A DNA stretch of 64,000 bases from Agarophyton chilense. Taxonomy: Eukaryota > Rhodophyta > Florideophyceae > Gracilariales > Gracilariaceae. The notes under the pieces were generated by a model. That model searched no databases, was not told the origin of the DNA, and saw nothing but the letters and a program-made list of their open reading frames with translations. The position numbers and the translations under genes were made by a program. Location: positions 248,001 through 312,000 of the forward strand of contig JARGXX010000025.1 in NCBI GenBank assembly GCA_030374765.1, in the 5' to 3' direction. Of the stretch, positions 23,022 through 34,701 are shown in pieces (the stretch's first letter is position 1; every line of letters starts with the position of its first letter).

Positions 23022-24350
23022 TCAATCTTTTTTTGTGTGACGTAGAACTGCTCTGAGGTAGTGTTCATGTGAAACGCCGTATGTTCTGGGCCTGAAGTCG
23101 CCCCTAGTTAACGCGTATGCAGAATCAATTGTCTCGAATGGTAGTCTGAACCTCAACAGATTATGAAGCATCACATAGATGTCAATAATGTTCTCCCTTA
23201 GTACATGAATCACATCTTTTCCATGTACACACTTTGAAAGACCGATAATGACGGTACCATCTGTGTTTTTGGAAATAATGACACAATTTCTGAAACGCGG
23301 CACACCCTCCCCATTAGTCTGCATGAGTCCGCCGGTGTTCAAAACCAAGGTGTGCAGTTGATATCGCAAGTATCTTTCAAACGCCGCAACGACTCTTGTC
23401 TCGGCTTCCCCATGAACAAAAGTGTCTTTTGCTATCTGCAAACCATTCTCCCTTGAAATCTTTAACACACGAGTTCTTGGCACTTGAAGAGGTTTCAAGA
23501 CAATAGCAGCTTCTTCTTCAGTGCAGGTCGATTTCGATGTCATAAAACCCATAACCATAACATAACGGCTTGCGAACCTGTCCTTCTTTCTTCTTTTCCC
23601 ACCGGCGAGTTGATCAATATTTTTCTTACTTGATTCCGAATGTAGAAAGCTAGTGTTTTTTGGATGGCGTAGCTTCTCAATGTCAGAGGCCTCCGGTGTT
23701 AAAATTGCTTTTGCTTCTCCAGGATTTGGACAGCTCTCGTTTAAGGCTGCCAGCTCTGGTAGCAGTACGGTTGATTTTTTTCCGATGCATAATACAGGGA
23801 AGCAAAAGCATCCACTATACATCATCACTAAGACATCGAGATCTTTCCCTACTGCCTATTTGGTGGCAGCTATTGCTTCACATATCAAATGTAGGCTACA
23901 AATATCATCCTTGCTTTCTCTAGGACGAACGAAAAATGGCACCAGTAGCGTAATGTGAACATGAAATCCTTCAGTGCTGAACTCTCTCTTGGCCTTGCAT
24001 TGGTTTGCAGGTTGGCCCATTTTCATTTCGGACATGTTCCTATCGCACAAACGGACTCGTCTTTTCTGCTCGCCTTTCTTTTGAGGAATGACTTTTCTTG
24101 TTTCATTTACATGCATGTGAACCTGTTTCAGTTGTCTACTACACTGGCCATATAACCATGGACGAAGCATATGCTTCATCTTCAGAACTCTTACTCTGAA
24201 AAGATTGTTACCTCGAAGCCCATCGGTACCACGTGACCATATTTGATTCATTAGAACCATCAGGACACTGCCGTAGTTAGGCATATTGAAATTGTAATAA
24301 AAATAGATCCCATTTCGAGCCTCCGTTGACATGCGTGTGGAACTTGTCAA
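23022..24350 (-). pseudogene. Element protein, C-terminal part, one in-frame TAG
   Basis: Two frames (24350-23856 and 23828-23022) lie in the same register, separated only by a TAG. Together they read through a NFNMPNYGSVLMVLMNQIW segment, a Cys/Lys-rich stretch, then ESKDDICSLHLICEA and, after the TAG, VGKDLDVLVMM. The E-x-D-D ... H ... D-x-DVLV layout resembles the metal-binding core of the PIN/FEN-like domains seen in many transposon-linked proteins. The remaining 220 residues are unknown. Apart from the TAG it is remarkably well preserved. Confidence 0.45.
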
Positions 24351-24613
24351 GGCAATTGGCTTTCTCTCTACACCACCGACCTTTAAAGCTGATAAAAACT
24401 TACTATTCTGTGAGTGACGTACGTGTTCGTCTAATCAGCGGTAGGCCTCAGCGAATTGGGAGGAAAGAAAGCGCGGGGAATGCAGTCTGTCCCATCGTTG
24501 CCTGGCATGAGCAGCACTCTGCTCGTCCTCAAACTCCCTTGCTGCGCACTCTGTGATAATCAGGTTCGTCTTGAGTTGTTCAACAATCAAGCGCCTATCG
24601 CTGAGGGCTTGCC

Positions 24614-24886
24614 TTAGATTTCTTGCCGTTTATTTGCAGGAACATCACTATTCTTTTCTTTATCCATGACGCTTCTTGATGAGGGTATGCGACGTTGCCT
24701 CGTCCATTCACCTGTCAGTCTCCTACCATTGAAGAACTTTTTAATGTCATCATCGAATAAGGGCCCGAAAATGTCCGGTTTCATGGCGCATGCGTACAGC
24801 TCAGCGCAAGCACGACCATGGCTGTCTACGAAGAGGATCAGATTCTGGGAAGCTTCGCTGCGCAAAGTTCTGCACTTAATCTTCAA
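24614..24886 (-). pseudogene. Element protein fragment (GRACAELYACAMK segment)
   Basis: A 90-residue frame with DSHGRACAELYACAMKPDIFGP followed by a basic C-terminal tail. It lies between the other modules of the same minus-strand element and probably belongs to the same protein. Family unknown. Confidence 0.4.
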
Positions 24887-25040
24887 ATAAATTCCGCAGA
24901 TTCTCGCTTAGCCGGTGTTCTAACGAGAGAAAGCCTTTTAGCCGCATTAATTCAACCATGGTTCTAACTATACTGTTTTGGATAGCTGATTTATCGTACC
25001 TACCAAGCGATGTTACCTCCATGGTATCCGATTTCCTGAT

Positions 25041-26233
25041 CTAAACGCCTTTATAGATTCTTGTCGCAGCACACTCCATTCTCATTATCATTCGTGCCCT
25101 CGAGAAGTTTAGCAGCCATGCACCACTGGACTCAAGATAGGGGTTCATGAGTACATTCAGGCCTTTGAAGAGTCTTATGATAAGCATTTCAATGGCCTCG
25201 TCGAGATGAAAATAGTTCCAGCCGCTTCTGTCGTACAATCTTCCATGAAACGCATCAAAGCTAGGGACCCGAGCAACCATAGCACCCGGCTTGGTAAAGA
25301 ACAGGTCCGAAAAAGAAATGCGCGTCATAGTGCACCTCAAAAAGTCTTAAAAAAGATACAACTCTTGATACTTTAGGTGACCTGAGGCGTGTAGCACATT
25401 GTTCAAGCGCAACCAAAAGCCGTCAAGAACATCGGTGTGACTAGTTCGTGACTGGACATGAAAACCCACCGTGGGCAACAAATAGATGTGAAGAACAGTT
25501 CCAACAATATTCTTTCCATTTGGGACATTGCCAAAAAAGGAACTCACACTATCACGACAGAATCTCCCGATCCGAATCATTCTCTGCGTCACCATCTCCG
25601 ATGCGCAGCCCATAAGCTTGGAAGACGTCATTTGCTTCGAAGCTCGAACATTCGAACCACAGTCAGAGTGAATATTGTTGATGGCATTTTTCAAACGGGG
25701 ACACTCTGCTTTTACAAGGTTTATAGTATGGAGAACGAAAGTAGCGCAAATACTAGAAGAGAACTGCACGATTGTTCCTAGCATGGCTGTGCTGAAGAAT
25801 GTTCTCGACCAGACTTAGAGATAGCCCAGAACACTCACCTAGCTCGAGACCTAATCCATGCAACATTTCCTTTCAGAGAGGGTAAAGGCACTGTTTTGTG
25901 GATATAAAAAAAGCCGGGCAAAGAAATGAGCCACTCGTGAATGTTAGCATCAAGAAACATCTCAACAGAGATTGTTTGTCTTCTTCTGGCCTCGAGGAAG
26001 GATTCTCTCCATATCTTCACCAGCATCCGGTACATAGGTTGATCACCGCACAAGATGATGAAGCGGGGATGTCCTGGTTGACCCGGTTTGAGCACCTCCC
26101 GTATCATTGCAAGCTCCTGATGAATTGTGAGAACATCCGAAGCACTCGTTCTACTTACATCAACGAACAAAATATCCTGATCGAAAAGTGCATGATCTTC
26201 ACTATCTAGTACACCGTGTGAGGCTTGAAACAT
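25041..26233 (-). pseudogene. Element protein, central GDQ module (DUF6589-like?)
   Basis: Three abutting frames. First (26233-25835): FIILCGDQPMYRMLVKIW, then ANIHEWLISLPGFFYIHK. Second (25784-25347): a Cys-containing helix-rich stretch ending in LKYQELYLF. Third (25340-25041): SFDAFHGRLYDRSGWNYF, then HLDEAIEMLIIRLFKGL. A D near a strand end, a PGxFxIHK motif and a late DE pair are the kind of spaced acidic residues expected of a transposase core. The catalytic assignment is inference. Confidence 0.45.
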
Positions 26234-26764
26234 TACAGGATCAAGGGGCGGAAGTTCTGTCCCTGGAGTTTGTAGGCCGGTTCATTCTTTCCTCGTATGT
26301 ACCGTGCTGTGACAGAGGCAGTGCCCAGCAACTAGTATCTGTTTCCTTATACCGCACCGACCTCTAAAACGCTGAGGTCATTCAAAATGCACTGATCCTT
26401 CTCGGCAGTAAATGAAAAGAAGAACGCCTCGGGGCTTGACAGTTTTTGCACCTAAGAGAGGTCCCTTCAGCGAACGTCTCCGTCTCCCTATCTAATATCA
26501 ATTTGTGATTGTGAGGCCTACGGTGACATCCGTCGCCGACGCTTCGTTTGCACATTGGACTTAATGGCAAATGCTGCTGATCATTGGCGAGGCCTTTTCT
26601 CCTGCTTTCATTGCGCGGAACGGCATAATATCAAAGATTTCCATCTGCATCCTGACAACTCTTTCCTTTGTATTCACATCTTTAGATGGCGCTTAAGAGC
26701 CATGTTCGCATTCAACGATCAACGCTCTTCTATAATTCTCGGTCTCGTCGTAAGATCCCACCAA

Positions 26765-27906
26765 TCACAGAGCATGAAGTACGCTTGTCCAAGAGGGCGA
26801 GCACTTTATTGTACTTACAAGTGACAGGGTAACCTGCAGTGGATTCATACTTACACGAGTCCGAGAGAAGACAATTTGCTCCAATACTTTCGAAGTACGC
26901 AAGTATATTAAAAAGCATGTTTTGTGAAGCTTTAATACAGACTTTTCAGTACAAAAAGCATATGAATAGTTGTCCAACTCTTTATGTGGAAGTTGTGATG
27001 CTGCATTGATGATTGGAAACATCTCTGAAAGTTTCACCCCTTGTTCTGAAGCGGCAACCTGAAATGAAGCGAGCTGACGGTTAAATGCCATACCAAGAAT
27101 CAATGATTCTCACAACACTCTGGGAATAAACGAAATATTTTTGGACAACTTTCAGTTCCGGCGTTGATAATCGATACGCTTAAAGTGGAAGTACTGTAAA
27201 ACCTCAAGCAAAAGCCTCCTCCTTTCCTTAGGAAAAAATGGGTTTTCATATTCTTCCGAAAGCCACATGACACCATGTACAGCACCACATTGGGCAGATT
27301 CAATTGCATAACACCTCTATTTGCTATTCAGAGAGTAGAAATGTATATTTACGGCTGCCAGAATTGGACCAATACGAGACTCGACTGTCTTATTAGTACT
27401 TTTTTTGAGGGATTGGAGCTTCTTTTGTTAAGCATCATTCGCAGTGCCATTACTTCAAAGACTGGCAAAAAGTGGGACATTGCAACATTTGGAAAGGGAC
27501 AAATAACCACGTTTCTAAATGAAATCGCCAATTGAGATAGTTCTTGCGACCGACTGTATCCGGAATCAAAAGTGCTTTCATCAAGCGCATATAAAATGCA
27601 TTCCACAAAACAACGGTCTGTAGAGTCTTTGAAAATATTCAAATGAAACAATGGGCGTGCACCACTCGCTCCATTTGTCAAAATGTAGCTGCATGTATCA
27701 CATTCATAATGCCCTGATACATCTTTTACATAAAGTTTCCCAGCAGACAAACTGCTCACAATGTCTTCATATTCATTTTTATTTTCTAAGCCATCAATAA
27801 TATCCATACCGAATAAGAAAATTAGTCTCAAAGTGGAACTTTTACCTGAGCAACCATGACCGTGAAAGACACATACACTATTTGAACCCCTCAAAGAAGG
27901 GTCCAC
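26765..27906 (-). pseudogene. Element protein, N-terminal region with P-loop-like motif
   Basis: The 27906-27349 frame (185 residues) opens with VCVFHGHGCSGKSSTLRLIF, close to a Walker A consensus, then a CDTCSYILTNGASGARP stretch. Frames at 27309-27100 and 27103-26765 continue with weak coding character. Upstream of 27906 the frame extends to about 28140 through one stop. An NTPase role is possible but no Walker B could be identified, so the P-loop may be fortuitous. Confidence 0.35.
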
Positions 27907-28140
27907 ACGCAGAGAATCAGTAACAGAATGCCTGGTTTGGTTGTGATGATATGTAAAAAATCAAGTTTCGGCAGTGCTATCCAAAATATGACGTGCATTC
28001 TGTTCACTGATTCCAGATATTTCAGAAAGTTTTTTGCAAAATGCGCTTTGTACATTTTCTAAAGACAAAAGTACTTCATGTATTTCAAAACCGGAAATGT
28101 GCGTTTCTTGAAACTCCGCATACATCTGTCGTAACCTTAA

Positions 28141-29661
28141 TTTCTTTCTGTTGTTGAAGGATATCGCAAATGTAACAAGAGTATGTCTTCAGGACCAATT
28201 TTGGTTCTATTCGTCTTTACCAACTTTGAAGGGCAGTGTTGAGATAGGAGCGTACGCCTTTAAATCGCCCACCTTTGGAGAAAAGGGTCCCGGTGATGTC
28301 CTAACGTAGCCGATGGGCTTCGATAGCCTCACTCGTCTCGGTTTTTGGATTCTACCTCCACGCAAGAAGGGGCCTTTTCCAGAGCTGTGGGTTCCTGGTC
28401 ACGTAGCTCATCGACATTGAGCTTACGTGTCGTGCTGACGATACTAAATAGTTACAAGGATCTGGTAACGTGTGAGATGTGTAGCCGTTTGATTTATCAA
28501 TAACTTTGCGCTACTTGGGACCGATATGGCTCCGCTTTACGCTCCACTTTGCAGCTCTTGATTGGCTGAAAGTTGTCAACGCGTGGAATCCTTGCTGTGC
28601 AATTTATAATCCATGATTGGATCAAAATTATTGTTACCATCTGAAGAATGGCTCTTCTCGCTGTACACGAGTTCAGATGTACAAGTTGACACTGTACAAT
28701 GAAAATAGAAATTGAATTTCGATGCTAACAAGTTGAAGAAATGTACGTCATTAATTATACAATTTCTTTACTAATTGCAAATGATCAAGAACAAGTAAAT
28801 AAATAAAGTTTTTTTTTTAATTTCACTCGCGAGAAGAGGCACAATATGAGACTTTCCTTGTGGTCTAGCGGTTTGCGCTGGCTCCCAAGTAAACTGCCGC
28901 CACGACGGAGCAGCAGGAACTCTTTTATGGAGAGTTCAAAAATATTTCACATCTCTGCGAAACCAGAAATGCTATTGTTCTGCATTGTCACGTGCATGAC
29001 AATGCACATGCCATTGCATTACAACAATTGATTGGTTCTATAGTAAGGCGAAAGTAATTGCATAGCTAATATATGCTACTGACTAAAGAATTACAACATT
29101 ACGCCTGTACACGACACGTGGCGGTTTTGAATTTCCGATCGAAGCTTAGTCGCCTGTTTGATTCGTGAATCTTTCTAAAAGTGTTCGGTTTGAAATCAGA
29201 CCTTTAAGTTAGGGGATAATTGTAAAATATTTGTTAGAACCGAGAAAATCCGAGCGGTAAGGGATCGGTCCACTATCGCTAGACAAGGACAAAAACGTGC
29301 GAAGGATAAGAACGGCTTGGAACCTAGGCGGAAAAGCGATTTGACTAGTCATTATTCTGCGTAGACGACCAAAGCACGAAACTAACATTGCTTCCAGCTT
29401 TTTGCAAATGGTAGCCACCGAGTTCGGATATTTAAGTGCGCCGCAGATTTGGTTCTACTACTCTAGTGCCTACACTATTCTAACAAAAATTAAAATGATT
29501 ACCAAAGCTGATCCTAATCTTCGTCCACAGGTACGATACCGCTTTGATCCTCACACGTGTACGAGTTCCGCACCTCCTCTTGGTGCTCTTGCCGCGCAAC
29601 GTGTCCGGTGGGCTTGTCAATCGCAATTTACACAATGTCTTTTGTTCTGTGCCTCCAACAG
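28141..29661. other. Intergenic, no gene recognised
   Basis: Holds copy B of the 70-bp AT-rich repeat (28741-28810). Otherwise short frames without family resemblance. Confidence 0.35.
28741..28810. repeat. AT-rich dispersed repeat, copy B
   Basis: Aligns with 17361-17430: ATGTACGTCATTAATTA, then CTAATTGCAA and CAAGAACAA, ending in AAATAAATAAAGTT. What follows differs from copy A, so the shared part ends at the AATAAA-like signal. Confidence 0.7.
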
Positions 29662-29750
29662 TCAAACGGCGTTACAATGCACGGCACCACATATCAGTAC
29701 TTAGGCGTACGAAGGTGGCGAGAGACAAGTAAAAGAGAGACACTCAGTGA
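29662..29750 (+). repeat. Copia element 5' LTR-like direct repeat
   Basis: Matches 34613-34701 with about 20 percent mismatch. Shared blocks are TTACAATGCA, CACCACATA, AGTACTTAGGCGTA and AGACAAGTAAAA. Only about 90 bp is visibly shared; the true LTR edges are not proven. Confidence 0.6.
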
Positions 29751-29821
29751 CTTATAATCAAATATATGGCCCACACGCACACCTGATTGCACAAGCCCCA
29801 ATCATCCTCAACGTAAACTAA

Positions 29822-30601
29822 ACCAACACGGATCCCATCAACAACCGCCTCGCCCGCCGCCTTGGGCGCCAATCGCGCACAGACCGATACATTCAACACA
29901 TCTACAACAACGCCATCCGCGAATTCAAAGACAAACATATACCTCACAGCACCAATCTACCATCAGCTTCACTATCCATCATGGACACACACCAACCATG
30001 CAAAATCGCAGAACTAGACACAGGAAACTATGCACCATGATACCTATCCTTGGAAACATATTCAGCCACCATTGACGCAATAAACCACTTAGAAGGCTAC
30101 CCCGTACCCGCTGAGGTCGCACAAACCCTGAATACATTCTTGTACAAATACAACCGCCCCTTATCAGCAATACTGAGTAGCCCACCCATCAAAATACTGG
30201 AACTCTTGATAGTATCTCACGGAAAACCAACTCCTCGCGATCTTACTCAAAAGATTCTTCAAAAGATTAACCAGACAACGAAGGAAACCCACCAATTCCT
30301 AAAGCCAGAAGCAGAAAACATCCCATTCCAATACATCACAAAAATAAATGGCTACATCACCGCACACATGGCCGTAAGACAGAAGATGATACCCGCAAAG
30401 CATTCTAAAATTACCGAGGAAGAGACAACCGCCGACTTCATGATCGAGGGCATCAAAACCAATACAACACTCTCACCGATTATTGGAGATATACTGGCTA
30501 CCAAAACTTCCACCATTTGCAACTTCACGCACATTTTCAAGTATTTCAGCATGCATTATCAACCAACACCCATTCTACACACATTATTGACGCCTTCATG
30601 A
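29822..30601 (+). pseudogene. Copia gag-like protein, one in-frame TGA
   Basis: The frame reads from about 29822 through an Arg-rich N-terminus, meets a TGA just before METYSATIDA (30050), and continues for 183 residues to 30601. The later part (TQKILQKINQTTKETHQF, TADFMIEGIKTNTTLS) has the helix-rich, Cys-poor look of copia Gag capsids. No zinc knuckle is visible. Assignment rests on position ahead of pol and on composition. Confidence 0.5.
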
Positions 30602-33184
30602 CGATTCATCGGGAACTATGGATGCCAGTAACGTCCCTACAACACACGCCTTCACTACGGTAGACCCATCTATTAAACTTAGCGAGTCACGTATCATCAA
30701 CTATGCTCATACCATAGATCACAAGGTATATGTCGCAATCACGCCAATGAGCAATGTCGAGATCAATGTCAGCCGAAGTACAAAAAAATTAAAACACAAG
30801 GCAATTACGCACAGACACGAGCAGAATTCTCACCTCAACATTATCAACTGACAGCACTCTCTAGCCCGCACCTCTTCTACACACACTTGCCCTTCATGGC
30901 CACACCGTACCTACTAGCACCACACCATGCACCACCACCCCCGCACCAGGTCAACGTATTATCAGAAACGGACACCGAATCCATAGGTACGTTTGTACTG
31001 GAAAGCGCAGCACATCCGACACACACCCATCCATTCACATCCTAACATGAAACCCCTACGCCAACATATCCTAACCTAGTCTGCCATCAAAAAGCCGACC
31101 CTATACACAAACAGTCGAAACTACCCCCTGACAACAAACAAGAATGAGATTCTCCACACGCACGCCGTAGCCAACAAGCATCTCCAACAAAACCTCATGT
31201 CCGTACACGACCTGGAAACACGATATGGCTCAGTGCAATTCATGGCCACACAAGGTCAAACCCTAGACACGACACACAGCCCGCCCAAAGTTTTGGCTAC
31301 AGTACCATGGCTCTCCAAGCAGTACCGTTTGAAGGAGAGAGTCATTAAACACAACACTGCCCACACTGCCAGAGCCCACCCCCACAAACTCCAATCACGC
31401 AAACAACGGCACTCGCCACCACCATTCACAATCAATACCGAAACCCCCATGAAGCACGACAGGCCAGGGCGAAAACCAAGCACACCCCTACCACCTTCCT
31501 CCTCCCAACCGCACAACCTCCACAAAGACGATGGAACACATACCCAACTCGGTACCAATGCAACACAGCCACAAATTACAAACAGAGCACGCTTCGCTCA
31601 ATCACGCCCTCGTCACAAGCTCGCACTAACAGCAACAAGACGACTACTCCTGAACATGCCCCACTCCCTGCTAGTGGATATGAAACTAGCGTGCAGCGCA
31701 TGGCACAACGCAAAAATGCAAACGGAACCCCACAGAAGCACAACACAAAGATATCCAGTAAAGGTCTACGTCAGTTCGGACACCTGCGACCCCATTAAAC
31801 CGACGTCAGTACATGGAAACAATCACATGCTGTTCCTAGTAGTTTGTCATCGCTCACTTTCTCAAAAACAGTAAGGACATACCCAAATCCGTCAATGAAA
31901 CACTACATCCCATTTGAAATAGAACGGAACACCCACTACACGACTTTCTGAACAACAAAGTGAAGAAATCCATCTTCTGTCGAGAAACCTGTAGAAAACA
32001 AGAAAAGGTAACAATAGAGATAGATGGGTAAATAATTGGTAGAGGTAACTTATCTCTTGATGTAGTACGGCTTCCTCGAAGCTGGGATACAGGTGTGACA
32101 GGCTACGGCCTCCTCGAGGCTGTGAAGTCAGATGCGTTGAAGTGAAAATCCGTATTCGTTGGTTTTGTAGAAGATGGTCATCTTTACTAGAGCACCGCAC
32201 AGAAGTAGCGGCTCTTATAGCGCTCTGGATGATCCCCCATAATGATAGCTCTACTGTGTACCGCTTTGTAATACACTCTCCTCCAACTGCGTATAATAAT
32301 ATTCACACTCCCCTTCGACTCGCTAATGCACCCTCTCCAACCATGAGTGATAAATTATTTCATACGTCAACCTAATGCAAAGTTGAATGCAATAAATGCA
32401 AATATCTACATCTTCAAAAATATGCAAATCATATATCACTAACACAAAGTAAGGCAACATTTCAGGACCTCGCACAAACATCAAGAAATGGCATTATAGA
32501 ACAACTCAATCGCACCATCATAAACTCAGTACGAGCACTGCTCCAATCATCAAGGCTTGATGATACTCACAGGGAGGACGCAGCACACGATATCATCTTG
32601 AAATACAACTTAATGCACCACAGAGAAATTGACCCATTCCACTACCAGCTCTAGTACAAAACCATACCACGAATCCAACAGTTTTACACCATTGACCAGT
32701 TAGGCACGAATTCAATGTATGCCCCTCGCGAGAAACTGGAACCACGTGCCGACCCAGTACGGTATATGTATGCCACCCTACTCAAACAAATAACAGTGCT
32801 CAACTTTCGCACACAAACACGCCATCAAGTACGAACTACAGACTACCATCCGTACGAAAAAGAACAAGACCCCACCAACACAACAACAACCGCCTTCGAA
32901 GCCTGAGCCATTCCACAGAAAAAAATACCAATAGAAATCACAATAACTACCCCACCCCCAACAAATCTGACACAAGCCCGGAAATGCCCCGATGCACATC
33001 TCTGGAAAACATCGCACAATGACGAACTACCCAACATTGATGCTCACGATAGCATCAGATGGCTCCCATCCGATTTCACACCCCCTAAGAAAGTCAGTCA
33101 TTCCACCGATGATGCTATATCGCTACAAAATATCTGTAGAGGTCAAAGTCACACTAAAAAAAAGCGCGAAGCAACTTACGAGGA

Positions 33185-34530
33185 GATCTTATGAAACCCG
33201 GATTACATTTCGATCCAAAATACACCAATACACACACAGCCGACCGTACGACCCAACGCATGCTCATCGCTCTACACGCCCATATGAATATCCTACTTGA
33301 ACACTTCGATATCAAGTTGCCATATTTGTATGAATCTTACCAACATAACATCCCAGTTTATGTCAAACAATGCCAACTCCGACGGCACCTCTACAAACAA
33401 CAGCAGTTACGGACGACTGGAAGTAAATCTCTACGGCTCAGTACCAGTGGCGTAATACTATGACCACGGACTCGAGACATTTTCGAGATCAATCCGTTTC
33501 AAAAGCTCGGAGCAAGACCTGTGCCTATACATACGGAAAACCAACACCGACTGCATACTACTCAGCACCACCATCGATGACTTCCTGGTATAAGCCTTCG
33601 GCCAAACCCTAATCGATGAACTATACCAAAAACTCCAACGGAAGTACAACATTAAACGCCTCGGCCCACACGCTTATTCAATTGGACTATAACACGCACG
33701 AAACCAAGAAATCACAAATCGCTGTCAGACGGAATCAACTCTATCTTGCAACAAACCAACATGGACCAATGCAACCCCACTCTCACGCCTTAAAACCGCC
33801 TTGAACTCCTGGACCGACAACCAAACACCGTACTACTCACACCCACACAAGCCGCACAACACCGCCATATCCTAAGCTAAATACGGTAGATCACCGAAAG
33901 CACCAGGCCGGACGTCACTTACGCAGCCAACCGCTTGGCACAAAATATTTACAAATCACAGAAGCACCATAATCAAGTGCTCAAAACACTCCTCCCATAC
34001 TTACGCGAAACAAACTAATACGGATTCTACAATCCACATGATGACGAAACCAAAACCATCAACCGACCTACACTTACAACGTTCGGTGATGCAGATTTTG
34101 CTAAGTCGAAGAACGGAAAGACCATTACTACCACAGTACACAGCATTAAATACTCTTCGATCACATGGAACTCCAAGAAGCAGAGCTTTATAGCCCTATC
34201 AACCACAGAAGCGGAATACCTAGCCGCCACTGCCGCGACACGACACACAATCTGGTTTAGGAAACTTCTTAGATCCGCTGACGTAATACTTCCACACCTG
34301 GCACTGCATTACATCGATAATATGTCAAACGTTTTAATCGCCGAAAACCAGGCACGGACGACACAACCGAAGTACATCGACCTCCGTCACCACAATCTGC
34401 AACACCATGTCGCACGAGACGCAATCGCTTTACACCGCATACCCACCGAAGAAATGTTAGCACACATATTTCCTAAACCGCTTCACCGCGATCCCTATCG
34501 AAATCTACGCAGCCAAATACAAACAACACC
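33185..34530 (+). pseudogene. Copia reverse transcriptase/RNase H, broken
   Basis: Reverse transcriptase starts at about 33190 with GLHFDPKYTNTHTADR and HFDIKLPYLYE, the copia DIKTAFLxG region. It shifts frame and shows LYIRKTNTDCILLSTTIDDF, the position of the YVDD catalytic motif; here only DD remains. After more stops, RNase H runs from about 34080 to 34520 with DADFAKSKNGKT, WNSKKQSFIALSTTEAEYLA, ENQ, KYIDLRHH and the terminal PTEEMLAHIFPK. These motifs are diagnostic of Ty1/copia. Not functional. Confidence 0.82.
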
Positions 34531-34612
34531 TCGCTCCCACGAAAGATGCGATACAGCCACCGCGGACTTTCAAACACCATCTTCAAACATGGCTGCATTG
34601 CATTTTCGACAT

Positions 34613-34701
34613 GTCAAACTGCATTACAATGCATGTCACCACATAGAAGTACTTAGGCGTATGAAGACGTCGAAAGACAAGTAAAACAGAGAAAGGCAGT
34701 G
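34613..34701 (+). repeat. Copia element 3' LTR-like direct repeat
   Basis: Direct-repeat partner of 29662-29750, starting shortly after the RNase H stop. The interval between them (about 5 kb) is the normal size for a copia element. Confidence 0.6.

Larger units (their letters stand above)
23022..28140 (-). mobile_element. Decayed multi-module element of uncertain class
   Basis: Nearly the whole minus strand is made of consecutive coding-like frames separated by stops and frameshifts; the main pieces are listed separately. Order in reading direction: a Cys-containing module with a P-loop-like motif (27.9-27.3 kb), weak frames, a GDQ...LPGFFYIHK module (26.2-25.8), a Cys/His module (25.8-25.35), an HLDEAIEML module (25.3-25.0), a GRACAELYACAMK segment (24.9-24.6), and an acidic H/D motif module plus tail (24.35-23.0). 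The GDQ and NFNMPNYG-type features recall uncharacterised DUF6589-type transposon-associated proteins; that is an impression, not an alignment. No terminal repeats were found. Confidence 0.5.
29662..34701 (+). mobile_element. Ty1/copia retrotransposon, decayed
   Basis: A copia gag-like region (29.8-30.6 kb), a long degenerate middle and an unmistakable copia reverse transcriptase and RNase H (33.2-34.5 kb), all on the plus strand. It is bounded by direct repeats at 29662-29750 and 34613-34701. The plus strand is strikingly A/C-rich and G-poor throughout, unlike flanking DNA. Many stops and frameshifts are present, so the copy is dead. Confidence 0.8.
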
